From assembly GCA_903912445.1 (NCBI GenBank), contig CAIWHP010000199.1, positions 1 through 64,000 of the forward strand: 64,000 nucleotides of DNA, given 5' to 3'. Shown here piece after piece: positions 53,378 through 61,594 of this stretch. The notes beneath the pieces were generated by a model. The model saw only the letters and a list, made by a program, of their open reading frames with translations, had not been told where the DNA came from and made no database searches. This DNA is from an uncultured Lentisphaerota bacterium (GTDB lineage Bacteria > Verrucomicrobiota > Kiritimatiellia > CAIQIC01). The translations under genes and the position numbers were made by a program. Numbering within the stretch: the stretch's first letter is position 1; each line of letters starts with the position of its first letter.

Positions 53378-53841
53378 GCCAGCACGCTCCAGCCTATCCG
53401 CGGCGCAGCCTGGCGCGCTACCTCATCGACGCCACGAAATCGCTCGTCACCGGCCTCGGCATCACCGGCCGCTACCTCGCGCACCCCAAGGAAGTGGTCA
53501 CGAGGGAATATCCCGACAACCGCACGCAGCTGCGCTTTGCCGAGCGCTTCCGCGGGCCGGTGACCATGCCGCACGACGAGGCGGGCGAGCATCGCTGCAC
53601 GGCCTGCGGCCTGTGCGAGAAGGCCTGCCCCAACGGGACGATCTCCATCCTCGCCACGCGCAACCTCGCGGACAAGCGCGTGCTCGGGCAGTTGGTCTAT
53701 CACCTCGGCCAATGCTCGTTCTGCGGCCTCTGCGTCGAGGCGTGCCCGTTCGACGCGCTCCGGATGAGCCACGAGTTCGAGCTCGCCAGCGACCAGAAGG
53801 CGGACTTCGAGCGGGTGCTCAACCACAAGGAGGGCCGGTGA
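53374..53841 (+). CDS. nuoI: Complex I subunit NuoI (2[4Fe-4S])
   Basis: 155 residues, at the short end for NuoI. Two complete ferredoxin motifs bind clusters N6a and N6b: 'CTACGLCEKACPNGTISI' and 'CSFCGLCVEACPFDALRMS'. The N-terminus has the family's amphipathic start ('VTGLGITGRYLAHPKEVVTR'). Because NuoEFG are absent, this subunit (or NuoBC) would be the entry point for electrons, for example from a ferredoxin; that is inference. Starts with ATG inside the nuoH stop and ends at the nuoJ GTG. Confidence 0.96.
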   Translation: MSQHAPAYPRRSLARYLIDATKSLVTGLGITGRYLAHPKEVVTREYPDNRTQLRFAERFRGPVTMPHDEAGEHRCTACGLCEKACPNGTISILATRNLADKRVLGQLVYHLGQCSFCGLCVEACPFDALRMSHEFELASDQKADFERVLNHKEGR

Positions 53842-54389
53842 ACATCACCGACGTGCTCTTCTATGCCGACGCCGCGCTGATCCTCGGCTCCGCCGTGCTG
53901 GCGGTCTCGCTGCGCCACGTCCTCCACGCGGCGCTGGCGCTGATGATGGCGCTGTTCAGCACCGCCGGCCTGTTCCTGCTGCTCCACGCGGAGTTTGCCG
54001 CGCTGGTGCAGGTGCTGGTGTATATCGGCGGCGTGGTCATCTTCATCGTCTACACCATCCTGCTCACCGCGCACCTCGGCGAGGAGGTGCCGCGCAGCCA
54101 TCCCGCCAAGCAGCTCGGCGCGCTGGCCGGCGCGCTGCTCTTCTGCGCGCTGCTGCTGGCCGTGCTGTGGGCCGGTCGCGCCTGGGAGGTGCCCGCGGCG
54201 CACGCCGCGGATGCCGCGCTCGCGCAGGCCGGCGGCGTCAAGGGCATCGGGCGGCGGCTGCTCTCCGCCGCGCCGGACGGCTTCCTCGTGCCGTTCGAAA
54301 TCGTCTCGCTGCTGCTGCTGGCCGCTCTGGTCGGCGCGATCAGCATCGCGCGCAAGCCCGCCGGCGACCCGGGGGAGGGCCCGAAATGA
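53838..54389 (+). CDS. nuoJ: Complex I subunit NuoJ
   Basis: 183 residues from a GTG at 53838 that overlaps the nuoI stop (GTGA). Five hydrophobic segments, with 'FAALVQVLVYIGGVVIFIVY' holding the pi-bulge Tyr-x-Gly-Gly region typical of NuoJ. A hydrophilic stretch of ~50 residues before the last helix ('VPFEIVSLLLLAALVGAISI') is somewhat long. It forms part of the E-channel. It overlaps nuoK by four bases. Confidence 0.94.
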   Translation: MNITDVLFYADAALILGSAVLAVSLRHVLHAALALMMALFSTAGLFLLLHAEFAALVQVLVYIGGVVIFIVYTILLTAHLGEEVPRSHPAKQLGALAGALLFCALLLAVLWAGRAWEVPAAHAADAALAQAGGVKGIGRRLLSAAPDGFLVPFEIVSLLLLAALVGAISIARKPAGDPGEGPK

Positions 54390-54691
54390 ACCTGACCGCC
54401 TGCCTCGTCCTCGCAGCGCTCGTGTTTGCGTGCGGCGTCTTCGGCATGCTGCGCAACCGGCACATCATCAACATCCTGATTTCCATTGAGCTGATGCTCA
54501 ACGCCGTGATGATCAACTTCATCGCCTTCGCGCACTTTCGCGCCGCCGACCCGACCGCCGGCTCGGTCTTCGTCATCTTCATCATCGCGCTGACCTCGGC
54601 CGAGATGGCCGTCGCCCTCGCGGTGGTCATCGCGCTCTACCGCCAGCGCCACCCGCTCGACGTGGAAAGGATGAAACGCCTGCATGGCTGA
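54386..54691 (+). CDS. nuoK: Complex I subunit NuoK
   Basis: 101 residues, the standard size, with three membrane helices. 'NILISIELMLNAVMINFIAF' carries the conserved membrane Glu, and a second Glu lies in 'LTSAEMAVALAVVIALYRQR'; both belong to the buried charge chain of proton transfer. Overlaps nuoJ (4 bases) and nuoL (8 bases). Confidence 0.97.
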   Translation: MNLTACLVLAALVFACGVFGMLRNRHIINILISIELMLNAVMINFIAFAHFRAADPTAGSVFVIFIIALTSAEMAVALAVVIALYRQRHPLDVERMKRLHG

Positions 54692-56618
54692 CCCTGCCAC
54701 ATCCTGGGCCATCGCGCATTCGTGGCTGACGCTCGCGCTCCCGCTGGCGGCGTTCCTGGTCAACGGCCTGGCCCTCGGCCGCCGCGCGCCGCGCGCCGCG
54801 GCCGCCGTGGCCGTGCTGGCGAATTTCGCCGCCGCGGTCGTCGCGCTGCTCGTGGCGCGCGACTACTTTGCCGCCGCGCACCCGGCGCCGCTGCTTGCCT
54901 GGAGCTTCCCGTGGCTGGAGCTGCCGCACTTCGCCGGCGGCCTCATGCTCGGCATCGGCTGCTGGCTCGACCCGATCGCGGTGATGATGCTGGTGCTGAT
55001 CACGGTCATCTCCACGCTGGTCCACCTCTACGCCGCCGGCTACCTGCGCGGCGACCCGGGCTTCGGCCGCTTCTTCGCGCTGCTGCCGTTCTTCGCGTTC
55101 GCGATGACGGGCCTGGTCATTGCGCCGGACCTGGTCCAGCTCTACATCTTCTGGGAGCTCGTCGGCCTCGCCTCCTATCTGCTGATCGGCTTCTGGTACA
55201 CCAAGCCCGCGGCGGTCGAGGCCTCGAAGAAGGCGTTCATCATCACGCGCTTCGCCGACGCCTTCTTCCTGATCGGCATCGTGCTGGTGGCGACGGCGCT
55301 GGGCACGGTGCAGTTCGCCGCGGTCAACGCGCCCGCCGCCGGCGCGGCGCTCGCGGCCAGCCCGGTCGTGTTCGGCGGCCATAGCTGCAGCCTGCTGGCG
55401 CTGGCCGCCGTGCTGCTGTTCGCCGGCGCCTGGGGCAAGTCCGCCATGTTCCCGCTGCACGTCTGGCTGCCCGACGCGATGGAGGGCCCGACGCCGGTTT
55501 CCTCGATCATCCACTCCGCCACGATGGTCGTCGCCGGTGTCTACCTGACCGCGCGGCTCTTCCCGCTCTTCGCCGCCGCCGGCTCCGCGCTGTTCCTCGC
55601 CGAGACCCTCGGCGCGTTCACCGCGCTCTTCGCCGCGGTGATGGCGTGCGTGCAGACCGATATCAAGCGCGTGCTCGCCTATTCCACGCTCTCGCAGCTC
55701 GGCTTCATGATGTTCGCGCTCGGCGTGGCCGACCCCGCCGCGCCTGCGGGCTACACGGCGTCGATGTTCCACGTCTTCACCCACGCCTTCTTCAAGAGCA
55801 TGCTGTTCCTCTGCGCCGGCATCCTGATCCACGCCGCGCACACCAACGACCTGCTCGGCATGGGCGGCCTGCGCCGCAAGCTGCCGGTGACCCACGCCGC
55901 GACGCTCATCGGCTGCCTCGCGCTCGCCGGCATCTGGCCGCTCTCCGGCTTCTTCAGCAAGGACGCGATCCTCGCCAGCGCGTGGACCGCGGGCCGCCCG
56001 TGGATCTTCGCCGTCGGCCTCGCCACCAGCCTGCTCACCGCGTTCTACATGGCGCGCTTCTACCTGCTCGCCTTCCACGGCGCCTCGCGCGCCGCGGGCC
56101 GCGACGCGCACGCCCACGAGGACCTGTTGATGGCGCTGCCCGTCGCCCTGCTCGCGGTCCCGAGCGCCGCCGCCGGCTGGTTCGCGGAGAAATATTTTGC
56201 ACAGCACATGCTACCGCCGGGCCTGCACACCGCGGAACACGCGGCCCATGCGCCGTGGGTGCCGTGGCTCGCGCTCGGCGCGGCCGTTGCCGGCATCCTC
56301 TACGCGGCGTGGCGCTACGGCCGCGGCTTCATTCCTTCGGCGCCGAAGAACCCCGCCGTGCGCCTCGCCTGGAACCGCTTCTATGTGGATGAGCTCTGGC
56401 AGGTCTTCGCGCACTGGCTGATGTTCACGCTCGTCGCCGCGCCGGCGAAGTGGTTCGACAGCGTCGTCATCGATGGCAGCCTCGATGCCTCTGCCTGGGT
56501 CATGCAGAAGCTTGGTGCGGCGCAGCGCGCGTGGCAGAACGGTTTGGTCCAGCGCTACCTGGCGGCGATGCTCGTCGGCCTGCTCGCGCTCTGGCTGCTC
56601 GGGGGGCTGGCGAAATGA
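54684..56618 (+). CDS. nuoL: Complex I subunit NuoL
   Basis: 644 residues with about 15-16 membrane helices, including the C-terminal extension that forms the long lateral helix and final anchor. Antiporter-like core: 'LYIFWELVGLASYLLIGFWY' (channel Glu), 'WGKSAMFPLHVWLPDAMEGP' (channel Lys and His) and 'KRVLAYSTLSQLGFMMFALG'. It is the outermost proton pump of the membrane arm. Overlaps nuoK by 8 and nuoM by 4 bases. Confidence 0.96.
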   Translation: MADPATSWAIAHSWLTLALPLAAFLVNGLALGRRAPRAAAAVAVLANFAAAVVALLVARDYFAAAHPAPLLAWSFPWLELPHFAGGLMLGIGCWLDPIAVMMLVLITVISTLVHLYAAGYLRGDPGFGRFFALLPFFAFAMTGLVIAPDLVQLYIFWELVGLASYLLIGFWYTKPAAVEASKKAFIITRFADAFFLIGIVLVATALGTVQFAAVNAPAAGAALAASPVVFGGHSCSLLALAAVLLFAGAWGKSAMFPLHVWLPDAMEGPTPVSSIIHSATMVVAGVYLTARLFPLFAAAGSALFLAETLGAFTALFAAVMACVQTDIKRVLAYSTLSQLGFMMFALGVADPAAPAGYTASMFHVFTHAFFKSMLFLCAGILIHAAHTNDLLGMGGLRRKLPVTHAATLIGCLALAGIWPLSGFFSKDAILASAWTAGRPWIFAVGLATSLLTAFYMARFYLLAFHGASRAAGRDAHAHEDLLMALPVALLAVPSAAAGWFAEKYFAQHMLPPGLHTAEHAAHAPWVPWLALGAAVAGILYAAWRYGRGFIPSAPKNPAVRLAWNRFYVDELWQVFAHWLMFTLVAAPAKWFDSVVIDGSLDASAWVMQKLGAAQRAWQNGLVQRYLAAMLVGLLALWLLGGLAK

Positions 56619-58129
56619 TCCCGACCACGCTCACGCCCGGCGCGCTGCTGCTCTCACTGACGTGGGGCATCCCCACGCTGACCATTGTCGCGCTGGCGCT
56701 GCTGCCGGCGGCGCGCACGCGGCTGATCCGCTGGGTCAGCCTGGGCAGCGCGCTGCTCAACCTCGCCTTGGTCGCCGGGCTGATCGCGGCGTGGCCCGCG
56801 CACCGGCCGCCCCTTGGCGCGGAGGTCCCGCTCGCGTTCGCCGCGCGCATCCCGTGGTTCGACCAGCCGCACATCACCTACTTCGTCGGCGTGGACGGCA
56901 TCTCGCTGCTCATGATGCTGCTCGCGGCCCTCATCGCCGTCTGCGGCGTGCTGGTGAGCTGGCGGGTCGAGGCGCGCGCCAAGGAGTTCTTCATCTACAT
57001 GCAGGTGCTGCTCGCCGGCGTGTTCGGCTGCTTCATCTCGTTCGACCTGTTCACGTTCTTCCTCTTCAACGAGGTGACGCTGATCCCCACCTACCTGCTC
57101 ATCGGCATCTTCGGCACCGGCCGCAAGGAATACTGCGCGATGAAGCTGAACCTGATGCTCTTCGCCGGTTCGGCGCTGGTGCTCGTCGGGCTGCTGGGCC
57201 TCTACTACGCCTCCGGCCTGCACACCTTCGACCTCTACGCCCTCGCCAAGGTGCGCTTCCCGGCGGACTTCCAGCACTGGGCGTTCCCAGCGCTGTTCCT
57301 CGGCTTCGGCGTGCTCGGCGCGCTCTTTCCGTTCCACACCTGGTCGCCCGACGGCCACTCCTCGGCCCCGACCGCAATCTCGATGTTCCTCGCCGGCGTC
57401 CACATGAAGCTCGGCGGCTACGGCTGCCTGCGCGTGGCGATGTTCCTGTTGCCGGAGGGCGCGCGCGAGTGGATGAACGTCTTCCTCGTGCTCGCCACCA
57501 TCAACATCATCTACGGCGCCTTCATCGCCGTGAAGCAGACCGACCTGAAGTACATCAACGCCTACTCCTCGGTCTCGCACTGCGGGCTGGTGCTCTTCGG
57601 CTACGCGGCGCTGAACTTCCTCGGCGTGCGCGGCGCGGTATTGCAGATGTTCTCCCACGGCCTGCTGACCGCGCTGATCTTCGCCGTCATCGGCATGATC
57701 TACAGCCGCACCCACACCCGCCAGATCGGCGAGCTGGGCGGGCTGATGACGCGCCTGCCGTTCATCGGCGTCGCCTTCACCCTCGCCGCGCTCGCCGGCC
57801 TGGGCCTGCCGGGCCTCTCCGGCTTCGTCGCCGAGTTGAACGTCTTCCTCGGCGCCTTCGCGCGGACTCCCGTGCTCAACAAGGTCTGCACCGTCATCGC
57901 CATCCTCTCCATCGTCGTCACCGCCGTCTACCTCTTGCGCACGATCAACAAGGTGCTGCACGGCCCGGCGCAGGCGAAGGACGAGGGCCTCAAGGACGCC
58001 GACCTCGCCGAGCGCGCGGCGATCGTCATCCTGCTCGCCGGCGTCATCGTCATGGGCGTCTGGCCGCGCGCCGTCACCGCGCTGATTGATGGCTCGATCG
58101 AGCCCATCGTGGAGCAGCTGGCGAGATGA
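56615..58129 (+). CDS. nuoM: Complex I subunit NuoM
   Basis: 504 residues with about 14 membrane helices. 'YFVGVDGISLLMMLLAALIA', 'FTFFLFNEVTLIPTYLLIGI' (channel Glu), 'ALFPFHTWSPDGHSSAPTAI' and 'KYINAYSSVSHCGLVLFGYA' are the Mrp-antiporter-type landmarks. It forms the second proton channel. ATG 56615 lies inside the nuoL stop region, and its stop overlaps nuoN by 4 bases. Confidence 0.96.
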   Translation: MIPTTLTPGALLLSLTWGIPTLTIVALALLPAARTRLIRWVSLGSALLNLALVAGLIAAWPAHRPPLGAEVPLAFAARIPWFDQPHITYFVGVDGISLLMMLLAALIAVCGVLVSWRVEARAKEFFIYMQVLLAGVFGCFISFDLFTFFLFNEVTLIPTYLLIGIFGTGRKEYCAMKLNLMLFAGSALVLVGLLGLYYASGLHTFDLYALAKVRFPADFQHWAFPALFLGFGVLGALFPFHTWSPDGHSSAPTAISMFLAGVHMKLGGYGCLRVAMFLLPEGAREWMNVFLVLATINIIYGAFIAVKQTDLKYINAYSSVSHCGLVLFGYAALNFLGVRGAVLQMFSHGLLTALIFAVIGMIYSRTHTRQIGELGGLMTRLPFIGVAFTLAALAGLGLPGLSGFVAELNVFLGAFARTPVLNKVCTVIAILSIVVTAVYLLRTINKVLHGPAQAKDEGLKDADLAERAAIVILLAGVIVMGVWPRAVTALIDGSIEPIVEQLAR

Positions 58130-59562
58130 ACCTGAGTACCGCCATCCTGCTGCTGCCCGACGCGCTGCTGCTGCTCGCGCCGTTCGTCGTGCTGTTCGTG
58201 GACCTGTTCTTCAACCCGCGCCACGAGGCGCGCCCGGTGCTGCGCGCCCTGAGCTGGGTGTTGCTCGCCGTCGGCGGCGCGCTCGCTGCCGCGCTCTGCT
58301 GCGGCGAGCGCGAGGTGGTCTTCCTCCACGCCTACCGCGTCACGCCCTGGATGCTCTGGTTCAAGGTCTGCTTCACCGGCGCCGCGCTGGTCGCCGCGCG
58401 CATGGCCGAGGGGTGCTTTGCCGTCGCGGACGGCCATCCCGCCCGCCTGACGCGCCCCGGCGAGTTCTTCACCCTGCTCGCCTTTGCCGCCGGGGGCATG
58501 AGCGTCACCGTCTCTGCGCTCGACCTGATCACCCTCTTCATCGGCCTCGAGATGGCGACCATCCCGCTCTACGTGCTCTCCGGCTTCTACCGCCGCCACC
58601 TCGACTCCGCCGAGGGCGCGATGAAGTTCATCATCATGGGCTCGCTGGCGACCGCCTTCGTGCTGTTCGGCTACTCGCTGCTCTACGGTGCCACCGGCCA
58701 CCTCCAGTTCAGCGCCATCGCCGCGTACCTCGCGGAGCATCCCGGCGACCCGCTCGTCCGCGCCGCCGCGCTGTTCATCTTCACCGCCGGCGCCTTCAAG
58801 CTCGCGCTCGCGCCGTTCCACATGTGGGCGCCGGACGTCTACCAGGGCGCGCCGCTGCCCGTCGCCGCGTTCCTCTCCACCGCCTCCAAGGCCGCCGCCG
58901 CCGGCTTCCTCGTCGTGCTCTTCTACGGCCCGCTCGCCCCGGTCCGCCCCGCGCTCGCGCCCGTCTTCGCCGCCTTCGCCGCGGCGACCATGCTCGTCGG
59001 CAACCTCGGCTCCCTGCGCCAGACGAACTTCCGCCGGTTCATGGCCTACAGCTCCATCGCCCAGGCCGGCTACCTGCTGCTGGGCTTCCTCGCGGAGCGC
59101 GAGTATGCGGTGGGCGCGCTGCTCTACTTCCTTGTCGTCTACCTGACCGCCAACCTCGCCGTGTTCTTCGTCTATGCCACCGTCCGCGGCGAGGACGTCG
59201 CCGCCGTCAACGGGCTGTCCCGCACCAATCCCGCGCTGGCCGCGGTGCTGATGCTCGCGTTCTTCTCGCTCGCCGGCATCCCGCCGCTCGCCGGTTTCAA
59301 CGGGAAGTTCTGGCTGTTCGCCGCCGCCGCCGGCGCCGGGCGCTACTGGCTCGTGCTCTTCGCCGTGCTCAACTCCGTCGTCGCGCTCTACTACTACATG
59401 AACGTCATCCGCGCCGCCTACATCGAGCCTCCCGCCGCCGACGCACGCCCCGTCAAGCTTCCGCGCGCCGACGCTCTGCTGCTGTTCGTCCTCGTCGCGT
59501 TGCTGCTCGTGCTCGCGCTCTGGCCCGCCTTTAACCGTGCCGTCTTCGCCGCCGCTCTTTGA
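58126..59562 (+). CDS. nuoN: Complex I subunit NuoN
   Basis: 478 residues with about 13-14 membrane helices. 'LITLFIGLEMATIPLYVLSG' (channel Glu), 'FKLALAPFHMWAPDVYQGAP' (channel Lys and His) and 'FRRFMAYSSIAQAGYLLLGF' are standard for NuoN. Last gene of the operon; no nuoEFG follows, and the next 1.3 kb is repeat DNA. No clear intrinsic terminator with T tract was seen directly after the stop. Confidence 0.96.
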   Translation: MNLSTAILLLPDALLLLAPFVVLFVDLFFNPRHEARPVLRALSWVLLAVGGALAAALCCGEREVVFLHAYRVTPWMLWFKVCFTGAALVAARMAEGCFAVADGHPARLTRPGEFFTLLAFAAGGMSVTVSALDLITLFIGLEMATIPLYVLSGFYRRHLDSAEGAMKFIIMGSLATAFVLFGYSLLYGATGHLQFSAIAAYLAEHPGDPLVRAAALFIFTAGAFKLALAPFHMWAPDVYQGAPLPVAAFLSTASKAAAAGFLVVLFYGPLAPVRPALAPVFAAFAAATMLVGNLGSLRQTNFRRFMAYSSIAQAGYLLLGFLAEREYAVGALLYFLVVYLTANLAVFFVYATVRGEDVAAVNGLSRTNPALAAVLMLAFFSLAGIPPLAGFNGKFWLFAAAAGAGRYWLVLFAVLNSVVALYYYMNVIRAAYIEPPAADARPVKLPRADALLLFVLVALLLVLALWPAFNRAVFAAAL

Positions 59563-60872
59563 TTCTCTCCTCGTCCTCGTCGTCGTCCTCGTTCTCGTCC
59601 TCGGATTTCATCCACAGATGGCACGGATTTCACAGACTTCCGGACAAGCGCATGAGGGAAGCAGGCAAGCCGGAAGGGAAGGGTTAACCACAGAGGGCGC
59701 CGAGTTTGAAGAGAGGTTCACGGAGGAATTCCTTCGCGAACCTCCTCTGACCTCCGCAGCCTCTGTGGTTATGTTCTTCACCGCGAATTCCGCGAAGCTC
59801 GCGAATTTCCGGAGGGGAGGGATAGGTGCAGTTCCAAACCTTGGAAACCAAAACGCCGATTTTTCCAGACCTTGGAAAGGGTAGGGCGGGCGCGCCGCGC
59901 CCGCCGCCAGATAAACCAATCGCAATAAAGCCAGACCACTCCCGGAGCAGCAAAACGGCATCCACAGATTTCACAGATTTTCGGAGTAGGGAATGAGGAG
60001 GGCAGGAAGACAAGAACGGAAAGAGCTACACCGCGAAGGACGCGCAGCTAGCGACTTTCCCGTCGCGCCACGCCCAGACATCCTCGCACCGCTAGCGGCG
60101 TGGCAGGCCCGGAGGGCCGCGGGAAGGTAGCCGGTGGCGACAGCCACCGGAAAAAGGTTCCATAAAATCAGCAGCCCCGGAGGGGCGGTGGAATTCCGGC
60201 GCCCCGCCAGGGCGCAAAATAGTGGTGCGACGGTGTGCGTTCCGGTGGCTGCCGCCACCGGCTACCATGCATCGGCCCTGCCGGGCCTATCGATGCGATG
60301 AATAAACGCATTGCGCGAGCGCGGCGTTGCCGCGCCGAAAATAACGCCAGCGATACGGCGGCGTGACACGCCGCCCTCCCTGCGGGGACGGACCAACCGC
60401 AGTTGCTTGTCGCGTGAATTTCCGAGAAACGGTGGCCGGACCGGCAAGGGCAACGCTCACTCTGGGTCGGAGACGTGCATGACAAAGGCCGCGGAGCCGA
60501 CAGACCCGAGACGCGAGACGCGGGATTCGAAACGCTTTCCACCCGGCGGCGGCGAACTCCACCTGACCATAGCCGCCCTCAAAATTAACGGGCTGCTCGG
60601 CATCGACGACACGATCAACATCGACGGCACGAACCTGACCCTCACGCAAGGGGTTCTGACGAACTCCGGATGATGGATGATTGCCGATTTCGTATTGGGG
60701 CTGGCGCAGGACAACAGGTTAATGATCGATGATTACCCGCTGCGGAGATAGGTGTCAGTCAGGAAGGAACGTTACGGCTCACCCGGCGCGAAACCCACCC
60801 CGGAGTTTATCACAATTCTCCCTGCCGCTCCGGGCTTCGCGTACGCGGTGAAGCCGGTTGTTCGGGATTTCT
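59563..60872. repeat. 1.3 kb repeat-rich region without a supported gene
   Basis: In order: a 'ctcctcgtcctcgtcgtcgt' tract (59566-59607, inverse of the 41797 tract); 'atccacagatggcacggatt' repeats (from 59609); an 87-bp palindromic element with ends TAACCACAGAGG/CCTCTGTGGTTA (59685-59771); a CCAA dyad pair at 59834-59844 and 59865-59875; another 'atccacagatttcacagatt' copy (59959); and a 141-bp element with ends GGTAGCCGGTGGC/GCCACCGGCTACC (60126-60266) plus GC hairpins up to about 60390. A weak 64-codon frame from 60479 is not convincing. Confidence 0.75.
59834..59875. repeat. CCAA dyad pair downstream of nuoN
   Basis: CCAAACCTTGG (59834-59844) and CCAGACCTTGG (59865-59875), centres 31 bp apart, linker 'aaaccaaaacgccgattttt'. 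It is followed by a GC palindrome (gggcgggcgcgccgcgcccgcc) at about 59882-59903. Confidence 0.8.
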
Positions 60873-61175
60873 TCATCTTCCTTCTGTGCTCCAGAATGGG
60901 ATTTCAGATTTCCAATCAATGCCATTCCATTGTGTTGCCAGCGTTTTGAATTCCTCTCTGGAGATCTTCTGCCAGTCATGAACGCAGGTCTTGGCTTGTG
61001 GGCTGTGGAGTGATTTGAATGGTCCCTTGCCGTAGATTCCACCTTCGAGCGACCGGCACTTCTCGCACTTGAAGAATGCCATTTCGATCATCATGTGTTC
61101 CGGTGGTCGATCTGTCCGACAGCCAATACAGCCGGTTAGGAGACTGATCATCATGATGATCATCAGTGTTTTCAT
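60873..61175 (-). CDS. Small cysteine-containing lipoprotein in a lower-GC patch
   Basis: 100 residues, ATG 61175 preceded by 'gggaaaagagaaa'. The signal ends in the lipobox 'LLTGC' (Cys near residue 16), giving a lipid-anchored exported protein. The mature part has 'FFKCEKCRSLEGGIYGKGPF' and a later Cys ('KTCVHDWQKISREEFKTLA'), suggesting a small metal-binding or disulfide-bonded fold. I do not recognise the family. Base composition here is clearly richer in A and T than the flanks, suggesting later acquisition. Confidence 0.75.
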   Translation of the reverse strand: MKTLMIIMMISLLTGCIGCRTDRPPEHMMIEMAFFKCEKCRSLEGGIYGKGPFKSLHSPQAKTCVHDWQKISREEFKTLATQWNGIDWKSEIPFWSTEGR

Positions 61176-61594
61176 TTTCTCTTTTCCCGAACAGTGTTAT
61201 TGAACGAACGCCAAGTTGTCTTTATGTAGCCTAGTTTTTCTCATCACAGTGGCAGCATAGAAACGCTGTTCCCGCTTTACAAGCGGCAAAATGGCTTGTT
61301 TGGAAGGTACTTAGGTGAACAGAGTTTATTTCTCAGGCAGTTGAAGTTGTCTTTATGCGGAACCGTCGCACCCTGCTAAAGACAATTTGTAGATCGGGGC
61401 ATAAATAGAGCACTCTTGCACCCCTGTCGCATTGGTCGACAGCGGGTGATATGAGTTATTCGGCTTGGGCCGGCGCGGCGGGGCTGGCGTGTGCGGTTGC
61501 GACGCTCTGCCGTCCAGGCCGACTGCAGCGGTTGGCGCATCCCGCTTTCCACCGCTGCTTTTCCGTGCAATCCGTGCGTGTCCGTGGCTGCTTT
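61176..61594. other. Lower-GC gap with a 14-bp direct repeat
   Basis: No gene found. AAGTTGTCTTTATG occurs at 61213-61226 and again at 61344-61357 (131 bp apart). The right end (about 61570-61594) is made of 'ccgtgcaatccgtgcgtgtc' type repeat sequence that runs into the end of the next gene. Confidence 0.6.

Noticed and set aside
60479-60673. Possible 64-residue protein ('LKINGLLGIDDTINIDGTNL')
   Set aside because: The beta-like pattern is suggestive of an adhesin fragment, but there is no ribosome site, no signal peptide and it stands in repeat DNA. At most it is a remnant.
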